Source of the DNA: Pholiota molesta
Taxonomy: Eukaryota > Basidiomycota > Agaricomycetes > Agaricales > Strophariaceae
Direction: 5' to 3'
Assembly (NCBI GenBank): GCA_014925825.1
Contig: JACGCK010000478.1
Coordinates: 1 to 21,275 of the forward strand
Length of the DNA stretch: 21,275 bases
The position numbers and the translations under genes were made by a program. How positions within the stretch are numbered: position 1 is the stretch's first letter; each line of letters starts with the position of its first letter. Below are positions 8,516 to 18,148 of the stretch, piece after piece. A model generated the notes under the pieces. That model ran no database searches, had not been told where the DNA came from, and saw only the letters and a program-made list of their open reading frames with translations.

Positions 8516-8956
8516 TATAGGGCTCTGGCCGATTCCTCTTTTAGTTATAGATTGGTCGCTGTTCAGCCTGAAGCGTTCAAGCTCAAGTTCAGAGGCATAA
8601 AATTTTGAGTGAATCAGATATGAGCACAAACCTTGGAATCTTGATATGGCTGCTCGTCGTCGGAGAAATTTTCAACTGAAGAATAAGTAAGGCAAAGGAT
8701 GAGTTTGAGCTCAACTTGCTCAACATCACCCTCGGCTCCGAGTGATGAGTCCACTCAAGATAGCCGGCCCGGTGAAGTCACTGGTCCAATCAGGCGTCGC
8801 GGAATATTTTTCGAAGTCTGTTCTCAATCTGTTCTACTATACTACAGGTCTTTCAACCCGTCTTATTCCATTAACGCGTGCCAATTTCACGGTCCCATCC
8901 ACCTCGTCTATACCATACAGACCAAGACATAGAAGAGGATTTACGACCAAGCAGTA
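8516..8956. other. Divergent intergenic region, F-box paralogue 2 / AATF
   Basis: 441 bp between a - strand start (8515) and a + strand start (8957). It contains the shared F-box promoter block (8545-8565). A 77-codon + strand ORF at 8699-8932 has no family resemblance and is probably chance or 5' leader of the AATF gene. Confidence 0.4.
8545..8565 (-). promoter_or_regulatory. Shared upstream block of the F-box pair (copy 2)
   Basis: Identical over 21 bases to 5318-5338, and placed 29 bp before the presumed ATG at 8515. It carries the same CCAAT and CTATAA cores on the coding strand. Similarity continues outward in scattered form: both flanks have GTTCA-, TTGAAG- and CTTGAA-type words. Confidence 0.55.
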
Positions 8957-10934
8957 ATGGCTCCTGAACGTGCGGGATATTTCTATGTCTATCCGACCTA
9001 TTCTAACGGGGGACTTTGTAGGTTTATCGCTAGCAGAGCAGATTGCTCAGCTCGAGGAGGCAGCGCCAGTCGGTACGTGCACCCGAGCATATCCGAGACG
9101 AGATGTTCGCTAATATGGCATTTTAGATTATGACCCCGAAGACTTGCAGGTGCGCGGCGGAGATGAAGCAATGGATTTAGATACTGGTGCCAACAGAGAG
9201 CATTACTTCGAAGTTGGGTATGTAATATTCTTGATTATTTTGGGAAAGTATATGCTCAACTGTTCTCGGATAGACCAAGCACTCTCAGAAATCAACTACC
9301 CAGTGTAGCGGATCCAAAATATGAGGGGGTTCGGGCATCGCGGAAACAACTGCTAGAGGATTCGGACGAGGTTTCTGGTGACGATGACGAAGACGAAGAC
9401 GAGCATGAAACAGAGCAATTTGTACAGGGTAAAAGCGGCGAGGATACGGGAGGCGATATGGATTCAGACCATGATGAGGAGAATGGGCTTCAGGAGTCAA
9501 GGGACCGCCTATTTGGTCAGCGAATACCTGCGGAAAGTGAAGGAAACGATGATAGTTCTGACAATGAAGAGGAGGAGGAGGAGGAGGAGGAGGAGGAGGA
9601 GGAGGAGGAGCCGTCCGAAAAACCATCCCAAAATCAATCTCATGCCGACGACGAACCTTCAGAAGATGTTACTTCAAATCTGAAGAAGACTCGAGAGGCC
9701 GATATTAAAAAAGGACAGGCAGTGAAAAGGCAAATTGTACGTCTGTGAACGGTGACTTCATCCTGATTCCTATTAACATTGAATCATGCAGGCATTATGG
9801 GATACTTTGCTCGATACCCGAATTCGACTTCAAAAATCAGTGGTTTCCGCCAATGGATTACCACCAGTGAGTTGCACATCGCGTCTTTATTACCATATCT
9901 AATGAAGAATGCTTTAGCCATCACAAATGAAGGAATACCTTGAAACGTCGGACTGTCGTGAAACACTGACGAAATTTCTCGATGAAGCTTCCATGTTAAC
10001 AGACGAGCTCTTTGAACTACAAGAAGTAACAATCAAATTTCCTCTGAAAGTGGAGTTGGACTAATGCTTGTTGCGTTATGATAGAAGATTTTGACGATTA
10101 ACAATGATATCCAGCCACCTCCACGCAAGCGCCGTAAGGTAGATGCAGAATCTCCAATCGAACAGTTTTCAGATTCGTTTGCATCGGCTACCGAAGAAGT
10201 GGCGGCATTAGAACAGGCGTACGTTTTTGATGTCCTCAACACCCGATTTGCATACTCACAACATCTGTCTTAAGTTTCCATCCTTATCTTTTACAAACAT
10301 TATCGAAGTGGTCGTCAAAAATTCAAGCTGTCGCACCCTCTGTTCTGCTTCCTTCCAATCGTGGGGCCTTTTCGAAAGGCGCACAAAATCCAAAATCAGT
10401 AGTACAGCTCATCGACGACACCCTTCATGAACAAGACAAGCTGTTGAAGAGGACACAAGTTCCTAGAGTCAAGAAAGCGCGGGTAGGGGTCGTGCAGCAA
10501 GAAGCGAATGGCGATGCTGAAGACGTTGTCGATCCTGATGTCTTCGATGACACCGACTTTTATCAGAAGATGCTCAGAGACATTATCGACGCTCGCGGAA
10601 ACGGTAACAAAAATGAAGATTGGATGCTATTGCAAAAACAAAAGAAGGCGAAGAAGAAAGTGGATACGAAAGCCAGTAAAGGACGGAAACTTCGGTTTGT
10701 TCGTTCATTTCTCATATTATACATTTAACTCACCGACGGATTAGTTATGAGGTTCATGAAAAACTGCAAAATTTCATGGTTCCTGTCCCTGTACCCGGAG
10801 CTTGGCACGACGAACAAGTAGACGAATTGTTCGCTTCTCTCCTAGGAAAAGGCTTTGACAATATTGCGCTCAATGCAGAGGAACCACAAGTCCAGAGAGA
10901 TATAGCCGTTGGAGGGTTCAGAGTCTTCGGATAG
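8957..10934 (+). CDS. BFR2: AATF/Bfr2 (TRAUB family) ribosome-biogenesis protein
   Basis: AATF/Bfr2 acts in the nucleolus in early 40S pre-rRNA processing. Nine exons join without frame breaks to 513 aa: 8957-8969, 9022-9072, 9127-9217, 9274-9736, 9792-9866, 9918-10025, 10088-10218, 10275-10694 and 10745-10934. The 13-nt first exon joins to give MAPERLSLAEQIAQLEEAAP, the family's usual start. Then come an acidic middle with a run of about 15 Glu, the AATF leucine-rich helical domain (VKRQIALWDTLLDTRIRLQK through LLQTLSKW) and a C-terminal TRAUB domain (DDTDFYQKMLRDII, KGRKLRYEVHEKLQNFM, ending GGFRVFG). Intron 6 has a tandem TAGAAG acceptor, so exon 7 may start at 10085 (one extra Lys). The coding exons read cleanly. 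Confidence 0.95.
9569..9610 (+). repeat. (GAG)14 trinucleotide microsatellite in the AATF coding region
   Basis: About 14 uninterrupted GAG codons extend a poly-Glu run inside the acidic segment of AATF. Changes by whole repeats keep the frame, so the length could vary between strains. The antisense strand reads as poly-Pro, which explains a spurious Pro-rich ORF there. Confidence 0.9.
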
Positions 10935-11429
10935 CTTCGTTTCTTCATTTATTCCTTTGCCTTTACCCAGAACTAGTATATTTCGGATGATTCTTGGACA
11001 GTTCTTGCATGTGTGAAGTTTGAACTGGAAGTAGAAAATGCATTGGCTGGCTTGTGGCCAACTTGTGGCTGGCCTTACGAAGTTTAGTATACATGTGATG
11101 AGCCACTGGATAGGAACAAAGCCAAATACTTTGAATCTGCCGAAATCCATTTACAGTAGACGTTTGCGCAGCAGCAAGTAATTGACGTACAACTCTTCCG
11201 CTAACAAGCGCTTGATACTCGGCGCCTGATACTCACATTATCACTGTATCAGAGCTATTGCCTAGTTGCAAATTCAGATGTATGTGTCATGATTAGTGTC
11301 CGAACACAAATGCCAATACTAGGCTCTAACTTTAGCTCCAGCGCCTCATACAGCGACCACCATCGTTCCCTCACAAGGTCTTCGATTCTTCGCCACGAAC
11401 TCTCGCTGACCCAAAGGACACCCGGAACA
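10935..11429. other. Intergenic region, AATF / sorting nexin
   Basis: 495 bp between two + strand genes: the 3' end of AATF followed by the promoter of the sorting nexin. Around 11040-11080 there is a small cluster of repeated CTTGTGGC and GGCTGGC words. The sorting-nexin frame is already open from an ATG at 11289, so part of this stretch may be coding or 5' UTR. Confidence 0.4.
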
Positions 11430-13578
11430 ATGAATACCTTGGAAGGTTTCGAAGAGGCAAATCCCTTCGAGCAGGATGGCGATCACATCACCTCAGAGAC
11501 ATCGTCTACCTCTCAGGTCGCTCTCTACGAACCCTCCTCTCCTCCTCAACCTTCACGACAGCTCTCACCTACGACTTCGAACACGAACCGGCCACCTTTT
11601 CCCAGTCCTGGGTCTCATAGGCAACCGCACGTCAACTATAAGACGGATTTTTGCTGTGCCCGTGATCGTGTTCTACACAACGGGGACGACATCGAGATTC
11701 TGGTGAATTCTTAGCTAAAATCTTGAATTGAAGGGCTTTATCTGAAGTTATTTTCTTACTTGTAGATCGTTGATGCTCAGAAAACCTCTCTCAATTCCAA
11801 CTCACCGTACATTACATACGTCATCAAGACAGGAGTACGTCCCGTTGTTCCTTCTCGCTAGCGCTGTAGCTTATATCCTTGCTTTGGCTGTTCCCTTTAG
11901 AATGCGGAAGCTCATCATCGATACTCTGAATTTGAAAGTTTACGGGAAAACTTATCGCGACTGTATCCCACCCTCATTGTGCCTCCTATTCCTTCCAAGC
12001 AGACGATTGGTGACTATGCAGTCAAGCAAGGCAAGGCTAAGGAAGATGCCACACTTATTGCAAAGCGGAAGCGACTACTCCAAACTTTTTTGAATCGTGT
12101 GGCACGGCACCCTATTCTTTCGAACGAGCATGTCTTTCATCGATTTCTTGATGGAGAGGTATCATGGGTAAGTCAGTTCGCATAGTCACTGATAACAGTT
12201 ATTTATCTTCCATATCCAGACTGAAGTTCTCAACTCTCCTCCTTTGTCCCAACTTCCAAAAAACATCTTGAAAGCTCCATCCCATAATCCAACAGATCCA
12301 AACGCTTCACCTGCTTATGCTGCTCTTCCGAATCCTTCGGCTGTGCACCCTCTGCGAAACCCTGATCAACGGTTCCTCGATTCGGAAGCATTCACTATCA
12401 AATTTGCGAACCATGTTAGTGGACCCATGGAGAAGGTAACGCGACGTGTTGTTAAGCGGTGGACAGGTACGCATGAATACATCACTTTGAAGGACATAAC
12501 CAATACAGTTACTTTTCAGATTACTCGCAGGATCATGCTGACCTTGGTGCGGCACTCAATGGATTCAGTCTGAGTGAAAGAGATGAACTATCTGGCGCAA
12601 TCGAGAAGACAGGACAGGCACTTGATGCAACCTACATGTCAACAACGAAGCTTGTAAGCAACTCCTTACTATGATTGCGATGGTTATTCTTAAGAATATG
12701 GCCTAGGTCCAAGACTTGGAGCAAAACTGGGCAGAGCCTCTGCATGAGTATTCTCAATTTGCGTCGATCATCAAGAAACTGCTGGCATATCGCCATCAAA
12801 AGCATGTTCAATACGAGATGACTCAGGACGCTCTCGAAACCAAGCGAGAACAACTTGAGGATCTGGAGAAGAGTGAGAGAGAGGCCCGACGATTAGAAGA
12901 AGCTCTTGGAAAGGGTAGGGTTAACGGCGTTACCTCTCCAACAAGCACAGTGCCGGAAGGTGAGGGGGAGGAGCAGGTGGAACCAGTTACGCCTACTCCC
13001 TCCTACCTTCCACCGCATCCAGGACCCAACCCATCACGGAGACGCACAAAGACACCCGGAATGGGACTTCTAAATGCACTAAGTTACACTCTGCATGGAA
13101 TGATGGACGTGGACCCTGAAACGGCTCGCCGGAATGGAATAACGAAAACGAGAGAAAATATATCCCAGGTACGTGCTATGCATGAGACATGCGGTATTCG
13201 TCCTTAACTCTCCTCGAACATAGCTGGAGGATGCTCTTCACCTCTCTGCTCAAGATCTTAAATATTCAAGTTCTACTATCCAAGCAGATTTGGACAGATT
13301 CCAACGCCAGAAAGTCGCTGACCTGAGAGAAATGGCAATTAGCATGGCTCGAAGTCACCGCGACTGGTGCAAAAAGGTTGGTATATATAGTTATTCGCCA
13401 AAAAACGGTTTTATTAAAAAATTCTCAAATCCAGAACTTAGATGCATGGGAAGAAGCAAAACGAGAGATTGAGAAAATACCGGAGCATCCTAACAAAGTG
13501 CCCCAACCTGAACAAGGGCCGGATGGATCTTCTGAACCAGCGCGAAGGAACTCTTCTTCGACAGTAAATGGACGTTAA
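11430..13578 (+). CDS. SNX41: Snx41/Atg20-type sorting nexin (PX-BAR)
   Basis: Snx41/Atg20-family sorting nexins bind PI3P on endosomes and act in recycling and selective autophagy. Eight exons join cleanly to 582 aa: 11430-11702, 11766-11834, 11901-12167, 12220-12466, 12520-12653, 12707-13168, 13224-13376 and 13435-13578. The start MNTLEGFEEANPFEQ precedes a disordered Ser/Pro-rich segment. The PX domain covers about residues 75-210: IEILIVDAQKT, a basic RYSEFESLRENL segment that holds the PI3P-binding Arg-Tyr, the Pro-rich VPPIPSK loop and AKRKRLLQTFLNRV. A long BAR-like helical region with coiled coils follows (EALETKREQLEDL-type heptads, then VADLREMAISMARSHRDWCKK). A Pro-rich loop lies in the BAR region. 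An upstream in-frame ATG at 11289 would add 47 residues. Whether it is Snx41 or Atg20 cannot be settled here. Confidence 0.92.
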
Positions 13579-13949
13579 TGGGATAGTTGTTACTTATGGG
13601 CTCCGTCGCTTGTTGTTCTGTCACTTACCTGCAATACCCGCTTTGTTGGCGCACCCGACAATACATCTATAATACTTGTTATTCTCAGCAACGTCTAATT
13701 TCAGTTCGGGATCATGACATCCAGACCTCCAGCCATATGATGATATGCCACAACTCCGCCCACTGAGTTCGGATCACTTTAGCAGCTGACGTTGAGCTGC
13801 CTGCTTGAGAACATCTGACTCAGAACGACACAATACAACGAATTACTCTGTTTCTGACTGTGCACAACTGCTATACGGCCTTCATTGATAATTACGCAAA
13901 GCTATTTGTACAAGTAAGGTTTGAACTATAATTGTTAACTTGAACAACC
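13579..13949. other. Intergenic region, sorting nexin / P-loop kinase
   Basis: 371 bp between two + strand genes, probably 3' UTR followed by promoter. It has one small imperfect hairpin, GCAGCT-(7)-AGCTGC at about 13782-13800, whose loop contains a TGACGTT (CRE-like) word. I see no ORF or TATA box that stands out. Confidence 0.4.
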
Positions 13950-15144
13950 ATGTCCGGTTCTCCCACTCAGCCAGTGGTCGAACTTACGGAAGATTCGTCG
14001 TTTCAGATACCAGGGCAGATCGTGCTGATCTTATGCGGCCTCATTGCATCGGGAAAAGTAAGGTTTCCTTCGGTTCCTTCGCGCTGAAGCGTATCTGCTT
14101 ACCGAAATATCTGACAAAACCTTCTTCACTGCGGTCCTCCCATAGTCTACATTTGCAGAGGCGCTCCAACTTCACTACCCCCAGATCCGTAGATGCAATC
14201 AGGATGATCTGGGCGATAGACGCCGAGTCGAACAATTGGCATACGACACACTGAATCAAGGCCTTTCCGTGTGTGTCGACCGCACAAACTTTAACGCAAC
14301 GTGAGTAGCTGCGGCATCGTCGCAAACTCACAGCCCATGATAGAGTGTTAACGAGAGGGAGTCAGACAAAGGTCTTACTGGATCGAGATTGCCCGCGAAT
14401 TCCCCGGAACTGCGATCTGGGTTATTGTTTTTGATACACCATATGAGGTGGGTACCATACAGCGGCCGTTTCTTTAACATTACCGATTCTGACCACATTT
14501 TCCCCACATACCTCAGATTTGTGCTGAGCGTCTGAAATCCAGTATGTAACAACTCATCAAGAAGCTCGGAGAACAAAAAAATTCTGAATCATTTCATGAA
14601 AAACTTAGGAACCGGCCATCCCACCATATTGAACCCACAACAGGGTCTGTCCGTATTATCGCGCTTTGCCGCAGACTTTCAACACCCCACCGCTCGCGAA
14701 GGCTTCGACCGAATCCTGTATGTCAGCCCATCAGATCACCCGTCTTCGATATACACTCGCTCCGATATCGCCGCCATTCTGCGGCGGGTGCACGATTCGC
14801 CGCCTGTAGTACAACAACAACAGAACACACGTCAAGGCGCCTACAATAGTCCAAGGTCAGGCTTTTCGTCTTTTCGTGGACATCACAATCGAGGCCGTCG
14901 TGGCGGCGGATGGGGTGAGCCGTATCCACGCGCTCCTAGAGGCCGCGGTGGCAATCTTAATCTGGGTCCGTCTTACAATTTCCGTGGATGGCAAAGTCCG
15001 TTATATGGCGGAAATGGTGTGGGCATCCACAGTTCAGCACGCGGCGGGCCAAGTTTTCGTGGAGCCCCATCCAATCAAAGTGGTTCGTCTGCAGGTCCTT
15101 CTCGGGGAGCTGGGACTGGAGAAGACCCTTTTGTAATCGATTAA
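13950..15144 (+). CDS. P-loop polynucleotide-kinase-like protein with RGG-rich tail
   Basis: Five exons (13950-14057, 14146-14300, 14366-14447, 14517-14541, 14609-15144) join to 301 aa. Residues about 23-40 are IVLILCGLIASGKSTF, a Walker A motif; intron 1 splits it between Lys and Ser. Then follow RRCNQDDLGDRRRV, VCVDRTNFNATQR (the DRTN...R motif of PNK-type kinases), WVIVFDTPYEICAERL and a lid-like RTGHPTI. This is the AAA_33/PNKP kinase fold, which phosphorylates 5'-OH nucleic-acid ends or small substrates. No phosphatase or HIT domain is attached. The last ~110 residues are Gly/Arg/Ser/Asn-rich with RG and RGG repeats (GRRGGGW, PRGRGGN), a type of tail that usually binds RNA, and end GEDPFVID. 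Exon 4 is only 25 nt. RNA-end repair or tRNA/mRNA processing is an inference. Confidence 0.85.
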
Positions 15145-15405
15145 AAACAGAAGTGGAGATATAGTGTTACTATTGTGAATCGGATGAGCTTGAGCCTTGT
15201 ATTTTCGTCATCAATCAATATCTAGCTCGTATGTCAGCCCTTCATAATTAAATCTATATTCCCATGAAAGATTATGGTAATTGCTAGACTCGGAGAGAGA
15301 CAATAAAGTTTATTATTCCCACTCATCTTAAGATGGAGGTGGATAGAGCTTCCTGGAGATATAGCAGCTCTAGAAGCAACGGAGAAAGAGCTTGTTTTGC
15401 GTATG
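15145..15405. other. Tail-to-tail intergenic region
   Basis: 261 bp between the ends of the + strand kinase gene and the - strand TPR gene. It is AT-rich at 15180-15310 (ATCAATCAATA, AATTAAATC, TTATTATTCCC), consistent with two opposing 3' UTRs. No ORF. Confidence 0.5.
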
Positions 15406-16515
15406 TTACTCGGGTTTGTCGGATGCTTCTTCCTCCTTCAACCGCTTCCCTAAGATCTTCGCGCTGACCTAAATGAACCGGTGAGAATAGACACAAAAAA
15501 TGTTACTAGGGGAATAAGATGTACATTCCGGATGTGTACGCCGGCGCGTTCTACGCCAAATTGTTGGCTGAGCTTGTACTTTTCGAGAGCGTCTTCCAAT
15601 CGCCCGGCTGCGGAAAATAATGTAAAAGGTAAAAATATGCACAATAGATTGAAAGAAATTCATGCGCACTAGCTTCGAGGACTGCGGCATGATTGAAAGC
15701 GATTTCAGGGTCCTCCGGCGACAGTGAGGATGCAATCCTAATACACGGACTGCGTGAGCAACCGCCTTTATGAAGCAGATCTGTTTTGAAATTACTCTAA
15801 ATGGTGCAGTGCTAGATCGGGTCGCGATACTAGAATGTATAGAAATTAGTATCGTGTCTTTGAAAGCGCCAAAGATTCCACATACCCGGTGAAATAATGT
15901 ATGCACTAGCCAAGTCTAGGAGAGGCGAATAAATTCAGAAAGTGATGAAATTATAAGAGAGAATACATACTTGTATGGGTATCAGGGCTTGATGGTTGGT
16001 ATTGGATGGACTCTTTCCATGCCGCAATGGCTTCGTCGAATTCCTCTGATGGACACGATATCAATAATACGCGTCGCCGTCTTAACATAGCACATACTGA
16101 GATGGTAATGGGTTACACCTAAGTTGAATAGCGAGCTGGCGCTACGTTTGATCTCAGTGCTTCTTTGATAGAGCGACTTCGCAGCCTGCACGTCACCTTC
16201 CTCCAGCTTTACCGTGCCTTGCTCAAGGCATCGCAACGCTTCGGCTTCGGCTGGATCGGAAGCAGTCGAATGGGGAGTAACAGACGATGCATATCCTTCC
16301 AACACACGTCAGAGCGGCATGGCTAGATTGAGAACAAGAGACTTACTTCTGGAGATCAAAATGGCACTCTGAGCCGCAATCCCGGTTTGAAGGCGAGGCG
16401 CAGTGCCAATGAACCGTTGAAGAACGCGCGATTGTCTCGGAATAGAGAAACCTGTAGCCTTAGTAACAAGACTAGAAGCTTGACGTGAGGCCAGCCTGCA
16501 CAGAGAGTACGACAT
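15406..16515 (-). CDS. Small TPR protein with mitochondrial-type N-terminus
   Basis: Eight exons on the - strand (16515-16347, 16295-16098, 16045-15971, 15915-15886, 15829-15796, 15737-15670, 15607-15525, 15468-15406) join cleanly to 239 aa. The N-terminus (MSYSLCRLASRQASSLVTK...) is rich in Arg, Ser and Leu and has no acidic residues for about 50 positions, as in a matrix-targeting presequence. After a linker come three or so tetratricopeptide repeats: AEALRCLEQGTVKLEEGDVQ, LFNLGVTHYHLKEFDEAIAAW, THTNLASAYIISPVSRPDLA, then PEIAFNHAAVLEATGRLEDA. The C-terminus ends in a charged helix (AKILGKRLKEEEASDKPE). TPR repeats bind partner proteins; I cannot name the partner. Exons 4 and 5 are very short (30 and 34 nt). 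It is divergent from TIM23. Confidence 0.87.
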
Positions 16516-16722
16516 TCTGACTGTAGCGTTTGTAAGTCGGGGCGCGACGTCGGGGCGCAGTATGTTGAGCGATGCACGCCACGAAATAATTATTAGTCAC
16601 GTGGTGTTAGCGTCAGCGAAAGTCACATTTGACTCGCCGCGGTCTTTGAAAGTTGGCTATTTTTCTCTTCCTCCGCAACGTCACGGCACATTCCTCATCC
16701 CTCTGCCCTCTTCTAGCCGCCA
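16516..16722. promoter_or_regulatory. Divergent promoter, mitochondrial TPR gene / TIM23
   Basis: 207 bp separate the two start codons. The stretch holds a palindromic E-box CACGTG at 16598-16603 in the context GTCACGTGG, a site type bound by Cbf1-like bHLH factors. On the TPR side there is a direct repeat GTCGGGGCGC (16536-16545 and 16549-16558). On the TIM23 side there is a pyrimidine-rich leader (about 16660-16715) just before the ATG. Both flanking genes encode probable mitochondrial proteins, so shared control is plausible. Confidence 0.6.
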
Positions 16723-17652
16723 ATGTCGTCCTCGTCGGCTACGAACGATGCTTCATCGTCCCAAAATGCCTCTGACGTCCTGAAAAACGCGTCCTTCCGG
16801 ACAGACGGTGGGCCAGCGGCCCCAGACCAAGCCGTCACAGCGACCGACCTTCTCATGGCAGCGTATGACCCCGCAAGACTACATCCGCTGGCAGAATTGG
16901 GGGATAAACTGGACTACTTGCTTCTTGATGATGACAAGACAAGCGAAATTCCTGGAGCTGATACGGCAATCCCCTCCAGGGGGTGGAGTGATGACCTGTG
17001 TTATGGGACGGGTACCATGTATCTGAGTGGTAAGTTGGATCTCTTTCAAATTACTCTTTTCGATTCCTCTCCTCGCTTAAGGCCTCGTTTTCTCCCTGGA
17101 CATCTCTCACCTTATCTCGTCTCTCAAACAACCCAACTTTAGGCCTCTTATTGTTCTATTTTGTCACATGTTCACCCTGCTTTTAACAGGTTTGGCCCTT
17201 GGCGGAGTATGGGGAGTCCGGGAAGGCGCTCGAAGGCCTCTTGCCGTGTCCAATACTAGGCTACGGATCAACAGTGTCTTGAACTCTGTCACACGAAGAG
17301 GAACCTTCATTGGTAATTCAGCCGGTGTAATGGGTAAGTTCGCGTCATTACCGATGTAAAGTATTGCAGGTATTGAAACAACCTTTTAATAGCGCTGATA
17401 TACAATGGAGTTAATTCCTCCATTGACGCATTTAGAGGAAAGCACGACACTATGGGTAGCATGGCAGCTGGCGCAGTGACAGGCGCATTATTCAAATCGA
17501 CTGGTATGTCTTCCTTGTTCTCAAATCGACAACTGTCTTTTTTTCTCATCTTTGTTGTCTTTTCGTCAGCTGGGGTCAAACCCGCTATTGCTGCTGCTAC
17601 TGTTGTGTCAGGCATGGCAGGAATCTGGAGTTATGTGAAGAAGAGCGTTTGA
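16723..17652 (+). CDS. TIM23: TIM23, channel subunit of the mitochondrial presequence translocase
   Basis: TIM23 sits in the inner membrane and passes presequence proteins into the matrix. Four exons (16723-17029, 17190-17333, 17393-17503, 17570-17652) join cleanly to 214 aa. The first ~95 residues are hydrophilic and face the intermembrane space, with DPARLHPLAELGDKLDYL, the conserved receptor segment. Then come the Tim17/Tim22/Tim23 four-helix domain: TMYLSGLALGGVWGVREG, RLRINSVLNSVTRRGTFIGN, ALIYNGVNSSIDAFRGKHD and MAAGAVTGALFKSTAGVKPA with its GxxxG-type helices. The length fits the family (about 210-225 aa). The 160-nt first intron is the longest of the well-spliced genes here. The start codon follows a pyrimidine-rich leader. 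Confidence 0.95.
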
Positions 17653-18148
17653 TGAGATTTCCTTATGTATTTACAACCTTAATTTTTCCCCTTATCCCGG
17701 CTCTCGCATCTTGGCAGATCTATGAGGTTTCCGAAGAACATACACCGCAAGTCGAGTCAACTAGGCTTTTTCAGAATCACCTTCCCAGCTTTTTGGCGGT
17801 AGATGAAACCCTGATATGGCATACATTCGCTGACACACTTCCAGAACTTTAGATGATAGTCGCCTCATTTCCATTCTCATCACCTCGAATTGGCTGCCGC
17901 CCCTCGCGTCAATACTATAAATGTCTTATGTCTTAAGACTCATACATCCTCGAGCCATTTCCGAAATTATTGACCTGGTCTGTCGGAGACCCATTTCGTT
18001 CCAACGACCCTGTCGGTAGACATGGAATGTTCCATCTTGGTCAACACTAGTCTGGCATGTAAAAACGAATGCGCTTATAACCTTCATGAATCCAGACATC
18101 AGTCGGGCTCTCCACAATTCCCCCAAATAATTTCAAACGAAGCCAGGC
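17653..18148. other. Intergenic region, TIM23 / velvet gene
   Basis: Almost 500 bp with the 3' UTR of TIM23 and probable 5' sequence of the velvet gene. A 67-codon frame that overlaps the TIM23 stop has a hydrophobic N-terminus, but nothing else supports it. The first exon of the velvet gene may lie here or just downstream; I could not locate it. Confidence 0.4.

Noticed and set aside
9285..9626. Pro-rich - strand ORF (113 codons) with a poly-Pro run
   Set aside because: It is the antisense shadow of the (GAG)14 tract in the AATF coding exon, whose sense frame is well supported.
17649..17852. 67-codon frame overlapping the TIM23 stop, with a signal-peptide-like start
   Set aside because: It lies directly in the expected TIM23 3' UTR, has no independent promoter space, and resembles no family.
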